From Amoebophrya sp. A120 (lineage: Eukaryota; Sar; Dinophyceae; Syndiniales; Amoebophryaceae), in the NCBI GenBank assembly GCA_905178155.1, contig CAJINV010000036.1, positions 51,033 to 115,032 of the forward strand: a stretch of 64,000 nt of DNA. The letters run 5' to 3'. A program made the position numbers and the translations under genes. The notes below the pieces were generated by a model. That model was not told the origin of the DNA and made no database searches. It was given only the letters and a program-made list of their open reading frames with translations. Shown piece after piece: positions 59,201 through 64,000 of the stretch (positions are counted from its first letter, which is position 1; each line of letters starts with the position of its first letter).

Positions 59201-62057
59201 CACCTATGGGCAGAAGGTCGCCGGCCTGCGGTCCTCGATCTATCCTATGTAAAAACGTCCCCACCCCCTATGTAAAAACGTCCCCTTCGAAATTTCTCTG
59301 TCTTTAAATTTGGTCTTTTCCAGTACATAAACACCCCAGAGTCAAGATGGGGAATCGGCTAGACAATTCCGCAAGTTTTGGCTGTTTTGCATGACAAACT
59401 TGGACTCGTAGCGTAGTACTGTTTGAGATAGTTCAGCAGCGTCACAGGTCTAGCACATCTTCATGCTGATTGGAGCATAACAAATTCCACAACGCGACGA
59501 GATAACTCTTCTCATGGGGCTTCGCATGAGAAACATTTTCAGCATGCTGATTTGCATTACAGCTATGGGGTGGGGACGTTTTTAAATGCGATACGATCGT
59601 GACCTTCTTCATGAAGTACGACTTGAACGACAGCAAGCACCGCATCAAGGTGATGCACCTGCTGCAGGACCACCTGGAGAAGCACCGCAGCATGTACCCG
59701 CACCGCTGGGGTTCCCTGTCGAAGGATTCCGGCGGCGACCCGGACGGCAAGGCTGACGACTCGTTTGTGGTCGCCCGCTTCTTCCCCAACGCGGATCGCG
59801 ATGAGAACATGAACGACTACTTGCAACACCACTTGCTCTTCGTCTACATCGCAACAATTATTTCCTGTGTCGTTTTCATGCACCCCTTCTATGGCACCTT
59901 GACGGCCGTCTTCTTGATGCTCACCATGATGCAAATCCAAGGACTCATGAGCGCTTTCGGAATGAACTTAGGTACAGTGAATAACTTTAACTTCTGTTCT
60001 TATTTAGCGTCTCTTGTACTACGCGCCGTCGTCGGCTCTGCACATCGCATGCTAACTATAATACGGTTAACGAGCATGGTACTTGCAGTGCAGCTGGACA
60101 GTGAAGAAAGAATCTGAATCGTGGCCGCAGCACCGCACTAACACAATTTCAATTGTCCTCCCGCGGCAATAGCTGCATGTCGTGGTCAACTTAATTTCTG
60201 TGTAACCTACCCACTCCACAGATATCGTGACGTTCGCGGTTTTGGTGATGGCATATCGAAATCAAAATCTTTTTCACTCCGGTTCACGCTACAGGCACAC
60301 AGATACAATGATAGAGACGCATGGCTGTTGACAGTGATAAGTATTTATTCTCCGGCAAGGGAACGAAGATTTTTCTACTCTATGTAGACGAGTACTTGTT
60401 GTGTGGCAGGACGAGTGATAATGAAAGATTTTCAGTTTCATACGTTGATGGGCTTCGCGATTGAGTACGTGGTCCACATCGCGCATGCCTCTATCCAGAC
60501 ATCAATTTTGTCGGTGTACTGCTTTGCTTCGTATCTTGCATGCGTAGAAAATTCCCATTTTTGGCATGCCAGATGCGCCATGAAGAACAGGATTTACTTG
60601 CTTGATCGTGCCTGGCGGGACATCGTAGAGCGGCTAGGTTGTCGGTAGCTGCGAGCAGCGGCTAGGCAGTAGACCGTATCAAACTGCATCGATGGCGATG
60701 GGAATAAAGCGAGGCATACTAGTACAACTACCACGCTTTTTACATTGCACAACCGTCTTGCACTGCCAGGGTCGTGGGTTGGAGCGCACGAAAAACGCCC
60801 AGGAAGAAATGGGCCTGACGGTGTTTTCCGCATTTCTCTCCACCGCAGTTCAGCAGATCTATGGCGCTGCACAACTCTCTCTGTTCCTTTTCATTTTCAG
60901 TAAGTAGTTCTTCAAAACGCCAGCCCCAGCGAGTGCAGTTTTTGAGTCGGTTAGCTGCTGGCACTGTTTGAAGGATAACGTTGCAGAAAACCGAATAGGA
61001 GTAAGTTGTACAAGAACCCGTGTGTGACTTTCCGTAACATTTTTATGCACAAATTTTTGCATCACACATGGGTGGCGCATCACCTCTGTTGCTCGTCTTC
61101 ATCATGCCCTTCACAACATGCATGCGGAGCAGGGGAAGTTCTGCAATCGGATAGGATTGTACTGCTGTTTATGAACTCCAGTTTGGTGTTCGAGACGTAC
61201 TCCGGCACCATGATGTTGGTGATCATCAAGAGTGGTATGACCGGTTTCCTCCTTGTCCCCTCGCTGCTGGGGCTTCTGGACATGGGAATGGAAAAGTTCT
61301 TCCCGCAGATGGAGGGTATCCAGTGCAAATAATATATCTGGGTTTGGAAGAATGCAAGAGGTTCTTCGTCATGCTTGTCTCAGATGAAAACTTGAATCTG
61401 TAATGCGTGAACAGGAAAAAAACCGCACCGCTTGCCTGTCGAGCAAAACTGCAATTCTCCATGCGCAAAGCGAAAGAACGCAAATGAGCACAGAAACTTG
61501 TCATGCGTGGCTGCGTATAATTGCAGAGGTCCGCCCACCATGATTCACAAACTAGCATGATCACGAGGCGCGTTTGTGGTTTCAGTCGTTTTAAGCATCA
61601 CAAGCTTCCAAACATATTTGCAATGCATAGAGGGCGGCATGGCGCAATCTCGGAGAAGAAGCTTGGAAAGCGTGGACGCCTATTGCCATGAAAAATCCCC
61701 CTTCCCCATATCAAAACGGAAATCTGTGATGCAGATTTGGGGTCACAAATCAGCTCTGTGATGCTAGAAGGCAAAAGATGCGGACTGTAGTGCTGTCTAG
61801 CGTGGGAAAGCCTTGCAACTCCAGGATGACAGGAGGCAACTGGAAGTGGGAAACAGCATGACAGATTACCTGCAATTTAGGCCGCAGCTTCGTCTCTTGG
61901 CCTTCTAGCAATACAAGTCGATTTGTGTACTCAAATACAGCATCACAAATTCGCGCATCTTCCGTTTCCGATATGGGGTGGGGGCTTTTTTCACTTTGAT
62001 AACGCCCTCACCCCGAAAAACCTCGAAGAGCTCCAGAAGGTCGCAGAGGCCGCGTAA
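47300..62057 (+). CDS. Patched/NPC1-like RND-superfamily membrane protein
   Basis: At least 20 exons over 14.8 kb. The N-terminal exon (ATG 47300) reads DTVSDWFDKAFDEVGQAYGR, then RRPVACACAGF and a membrane helix, the usual Patched/RND start. A Cys-rich lumenal loop follows (50575-50787, 51887-52129, 52765-53170, 54081-54570). The sterol-sensing-like block is at 55611-56963: VFVLMYFFLIAAIGPKQWRR, VVDYDIILVRAFDRITKM and SMLVGVAAFALGSFVDLPVL. A second loop (57290-59830) precedes the C-terminal helices, MGFAIEYVVHIAHA (the family's V-E-F-x-x-H-I motif), LTVFSAFLSTAVQQIYGA and SGMTGFLLVPSLLGLLDMG. The end, LEELQKVAEAA, stops at TAA 62055. Fifteen introners are removed in frame. Probably transports a lipid or sterol using an ion gradient. 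Exons between about 47540 and 49620 and some loop junctions are unresolved; splitting into two genes there is possible but less likely. Confidence 0.75.
49740..50001 (+). mobile_element. introner, family with AAACGTTACAATC ends
   Basis: The 5' end TAAGACCTTCTCAAACGTTA and 3' end TGTAACACTTGAGCAGGTTATA are inverted copies. Exact repeat TACCA. Excision restores SNILYQTQGFMEP in the Patched-like gene. Confidence 0.82.
52508..52759 (+). mobile_element. introner, family A
   Basis: Starts TATCAACTGTAAAAATGTC and ends ATTTTTACTTTTGATA. Exact repeat CAGTG. Excision restores NGTCDQCRAELE. Near copy of 12360-12616. Confidence 0.93.
53797..54075 (+). mobile_element. introner, family C
   Basis: Starts TATTGTGAGGAAAAACGTAC and ends TTTTTACTCAGGATA. 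Exact repeat GCGGC. Excision restores VNSGGCAIAMAW. Confidence 0.92.
54571..54827 (+). mobile_element. introner, family A
   Basis: Starts TATCAAATGCAACAGTGTC and ends CTTTTACAATCCATA. Repeat GTTGA/GCTGA, one mismatch. Excision restores PPQLKDRDDW. Confidence 0.88.
54889..55094 (+). mobile_element. introner, family I (AACACCCTCACAATCAC ends)
   Basis: Starts TATTCAATAAAAAAACACC; the 3' end GTGATTGTGATGGTGTTTC is the inverted copy, finishing GGATG. Exact repeat ACAAG. Excision restores ENYKKDPETG. Confidence 0.85.
55729..55980 (+). mobile_element. introner, family A, perfect 30-bp inverted ends
   Basis: Positions 55729-55758 and 55951-55980 are exact reverse complements, starting TATCAAATGTAAAAATG. 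Exact repeat CTATG. Excision restores LLAMGMSAI inside the sterol-sensing-like block. Confidence 0.95.
56052..56373 (+). mobile_element. introner, family D (CCCCCCTCCCCATAT ends)
   Basis: Starts TATCGAAAGGAAAAATCCC and ends GGGAGTTTTCCTTACGATA. Repeat AGGAC/AGGAT, one mismatch. Only 71 bp after the previous element. Confidence 0.88.
56664..56957 (+). mobile_element. introner, family E (GCCCCCACCCC ends)
   Basis: Starts TATTACAAGGAAAAATGCC and ends GGCGTTTTTCACTGTAATA. Exact repeat GGATG. Excision restores LYVGMFSMFL. Confidence 0.9.
57023..57284 (+). mobile_element. introner, family A
   Basis: Starts TATCAAATGCAAAAATGTC and ends CATTTTTACAGTTGATA. Exact repeat CGCAG. Excision restores DPANAQEENV. 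Confidence 0.93.
58313..58564 (+). mobile_element. introner, family A
   Basis: Starts TATCAAATGCAAAAATGTC and ends CATTTTTACATTTGATA. Exact repeat AAATC. Excision restores KLEIRFKSI. Near copy of 55729-55980. Confidence 0.94.
58808..59128 (+). mobile_element. introner, family D
   Basis: Starts TATTGAGAGGAAAAATCCC and ends GGATTTTTCCTTGTGATA. Exact repeat GGGGA. Excision restores DKRAGKENKPH. Confidence 0.92.
59241..59593 (+). mobile_element. introner, family C, with duplicated 5' terminus
   Basis: Starts TATCCTATGTAAAAACGTCC and ends ACGTTTTTAAATGCGATA. Exact repeat CGATC. The segment CTATGTAAAAACGTCCCC occurs twice near the 5' end, followed by about 50 bp of extra sequence before the family C interior resumes. 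Excision restores RSSIVTFFMK. Confidence 0.88.
60252..60446 (+). mobile_element. diverged introner
   Basis: Begins CATATCGAAATCAAAATC and ends GATTTTCAGTTTCATACGTT, imperfect inverted copies. Exact repeat GATGG. Excision restores LVMGFAIEYVVHIAHA, the conserved late RND motif, which strongly supports the call. Confidence 0.72.
61317..61629 (+). mobile_element. introner, family A, diverged
   Basis: Starts TATCCAGTGCAAATAATATA and ends AACATATTTGCAATGCATA. Exact repeat GAGGG. The core is eroded (ATCTGGGTTTGG). Excision restores QMEGGMAQS. Confidence 0.88.
61681..62001 (+). mobile_element. introner, family D
   Basis: Starts TATTGCCATGAAAAATCCC and ends GGCTTTTTTCACTTTGATA. Exact repeat ACGCC. 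Leaves only a 46-nt exon after the previous element; excision gives VDALTPKNL then the stop. Confidence 0.9.
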
Positions 62058-63825
62058 ATTTCATCTGAACACCTGGAAATTTTTTTTTACCATCTTGCAC
62101 GCTCCCAAGCAAGAAACTTGTGAAGCTTTAGATCAACAACTAAATCAGTAGGTAGAAGTACATTATTTTCATCGACTAGGCGTATCCGGAGAACCCGGTT
62201 CCACTGAAGACGAAAACAAATGAAGTAACGCCTGTGCACCACGCTTCGAATGTGCAATTGCCTGCGTTTCGGCAATATAAAGAACTGTGAGTTTCCTGCG
62301 CCTTTTTCTTGTTTCTATTTCCAGAGCTAAAGCAAACGGGGCACATAACAACACCATGACTTGTTCATCTAGTGCACAGATGCATGTAATAGAAAAATAT
62401 ACTAAAGTAGAAGCTTCTTATAAATAATTCCAATATTTATATTTTCAAGTTAGTTCTGCAAAAGTAACAACAGCAGTCACAAAATAAACAAAATTTTTAA
62501 GCACTCAAATCTGAAAAACAAAATCATTAATAAAACCACAACGACAACGCCAGAGCCAGTCAAAGGCGAAGATACAGATACGATGAAATATTAGATCAAG
62601 TAAAAGCATATTTGTTGAAACTGCTCTATTAGAAAGTGAAAGAATACTATCGGGATTACTTACCAAGACATCAACTCTCATGTTAGTGGTCCACTTGTTT
62701 GCCACTACATGACAAAGACCCCCTCGTCTATGCAGGTCCCGTGCCCGGCGATCCTGGGGCGGAAATTGGGGAAATGCCTAAGGGATCTTGGTACGGCAGC
62801 AGTCATACTGTACGCCGTAAACTACGGCAATACATGACAAAGACGCATGTCGTGGACGATGTTCAAAATAAATTGCAGACTCGATCCGTTGATTGTGATT
62901 CCAAATCATCATACATGCGATGGAAATTGATCAATGAGTTATGATGTGTGGTCGGAAAAAATAGAAAAAGATCATCAGGAGAGAACGTGACTCGAAGGTG
63001 TTGGTGGTGGGTTGGCATGGGGAGAGTTGTTCGTGTGGAGGGGGGGAAGGATTATATACTCGCCCTATTCAGACAGATCACTCAGACAGATGGTTGCCTA
63101 TATATTCTCCCGGCCGGCGCCCGCCATCGGATCCAAGTGTCCGATAGCATGAATTAAGTATTGGTCATAATTATCCGCGAAATTTATCATCCGGTGGGAC
63201 CATGAGCAGCACATCGTTTAATTTGTTATCCCATTCATATGCTGATCTTTCGTCAAATAGTTCGAATGGTATTAATCACATAACATATTACAGTAATCTT
63301 TCGGAATTCTTACCGAAAAATTTGGTCTTACTTTCGAATGGAACAGGATTGGATTTGATCTTGCCGTCGGGTTGTGTCTGTGGCGTGGGTCCTGGGATTG
63401 GGCCGATTGTCGGACCGCCTCCCTTCGGCACCTGGCAAACATGAGGGGGGCGAGCCGCTCGCTCCTGTCCAATGGCTTCCCGTTGAAGTTTCTATTTGTG
63501 TGAAACTCAACAACCACAACCTCAATTTGTAGAAGTTGTGAAGTCGGAAAATGAAAATGATCTGTCAAAAAGGGTGAGACCACCCCAAAACAATCATGTG
63601 TTTTTTTTTTTTGTGTGTTCTGGTGGAGTCAATTTTTTGATGAGATCTATTAATTTTTCACCCCTAGAAAGTCATTCAAGTGAGTATTTTCACATCGAAT
63701 AATGAGACCCTGACGCTCTGAGACCTAAACCAACGAATCACGACGGCAGCGCGGTTTTCTTGTGTTTAGAATGAGGGGAAAAAAATACGCATAGCGTCGT
63801 GATTTCGCTTTGTGGATTTTTTTGG
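62058..63825. other. AT-rich terminal region, no confident gene
   Basis: More AT-rich than the rest, especially 62380-62700. Open frames at 62699-62944 and 63202-63444 (the latter ending in a Gly/Pro-rich stretch, VGPGIGPIVGPPPFG) have no recognised homology and no introners. No repeats shared with the gene-rich part were seen. Confidence 0.35.
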
Positions 63826-64000
63826 GGGATCCGCCCGCTCCCCGGGGATCCGCCTTCGCCCAGGGGATCCGCCCGTTGCCCGGGGATCCGCCCGCTCCCC
63901 GAGGATCCGCCCGCTTCCCGGGGATCCGCCTTCCCGCAGGGGATCCGCCCGCTCCCCGAGGATCCGCCCGTTCCCCGGGGATCCGCCTTCGCCCAGGGGA
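63826..64000. repeat. 19-bp GC-rich minisatellite running off the window
   Basis: About nine tandem 19-bp units of the form GGGATCCGCCCGCTCCCCG, each containing GGATCC. Variants recur in order (CGCTCCCCG, TTCGCCCAG, CGTTGCCCG and relatives), hinting at a higher-order repeat of three units (57 bp). The array continues past the end of the window. Confidence 0.92.

Noticed and set aside
7888-62001. Interpretation of the spaced repeats as a CRISPR array or bacterial transposons
   Set aside because: Copies are dispersed kilobases apart inside eukaryotic genes, have inverted ends and different interiors, and no cas or bacterial genes occur.
7888-62001. Autonomous transposase among the introners
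   Set aside because: All copies are 140-571 bp and none holds a meaningful reading frame; any transposase must be encoded elsewhere.
62699-63444. Two short ORFs in the AT-rich end
   Set aside because: No homology, no splice context and no introners; not strong enough to call genes.
1-64000. Spliced-leader, tRNA or rRNA genes
   Set aside because: Read-through by eye found no spliced-leader-like sequence, clover-leaf box motifs or rRNA core; short RNA genes could still be missed without a covariance search.

Overview
The window is nuclear DNA of a eukaryote, most likely an alveolate of the dinoflagellate line and best matched by a parasitic syndinian such as Amoebophrya. That assignment is inference from four things seen here. 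All twelve gene models lie on the + strand in one head-to-tail array. The genes are intron-rich with short intergenic gaps. Two neighbouring genes carry cold-shock-type domains, a family expanded in dinoflagellates. Most introns are not ordinary introns but short mobile 'introner' elements with inverted ends and target-site duplications, of a kind reported from Amoebophrya and some other protists. I found no tRNA, rRNA, CRISPR or bacterial operon. || Layout: 314-1395 membrane J-domain protein; 2616-5852 and 6137-9376 two cold-shock-domain-like proteins; 11091-13815 secreted GT61-like glycosyltransferase; 14413-17749 lariat debranching enzyme DBR1; 18426-19784 ribulose-phosphate 3-epimerase; 20343-24246 FKBP/TPR co-chaperone; 24932-27669 secreted or ER methyltransferase; 28246-31389 type II membrane HtrL/YibB-like glycosyltransferase; 32377-37325 secretory glycosyltransferase-like protein; 38381-45208 secreted YHYH-domain protein with thrombospondin-like Cys repeats and a hydrophobic tail; 47300-62057 Patched/NPC1-like RND membrane protein. 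Past 62058 the sequence turns AT-rich and ends in a 19-bp GC-rich minisatellite that runs off the window. || The main signal is the introner population. I delimit 40 elements of 140-571 bp, about 10.9 kb or 17% of the window. Nearly all start with TAT and end with ATA (or ATG), have inverted ends of roughly 20-40 bp, and sit between 5-bp direct repeats (31 exact, 7 with one mismatch, 2 without a clear repeat). Removing an element plus one copy of the 5-bp repeat restores the reading frame of the host gene, which is how most exon junctions below were set. The elements fall into about ten families by terminal sequence but share a recurring internal motif (TTTGTNATGC and its complement). Most cannot be spliced with GT-AG ends, so they imply a relaxed or different way of choosing splice sites. 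The gene for DBR1, the enzyme that opens intron lariats, itself carries five of them. || Functionally, five or six of the twelve genes encode secreted, Golgi or membrane proteins (three glycosyltransferase-like proteins, a methyltransferase, the YHYH protein, the Patched-like protein). The rest are housekeeping (DBR1, epimerase, FKBP, J-protein) or nucleic-acid binding (cold-shock type). They do not form one pathway; the array looks like an ordinary gene-dense stretch heavily colonised by introners.
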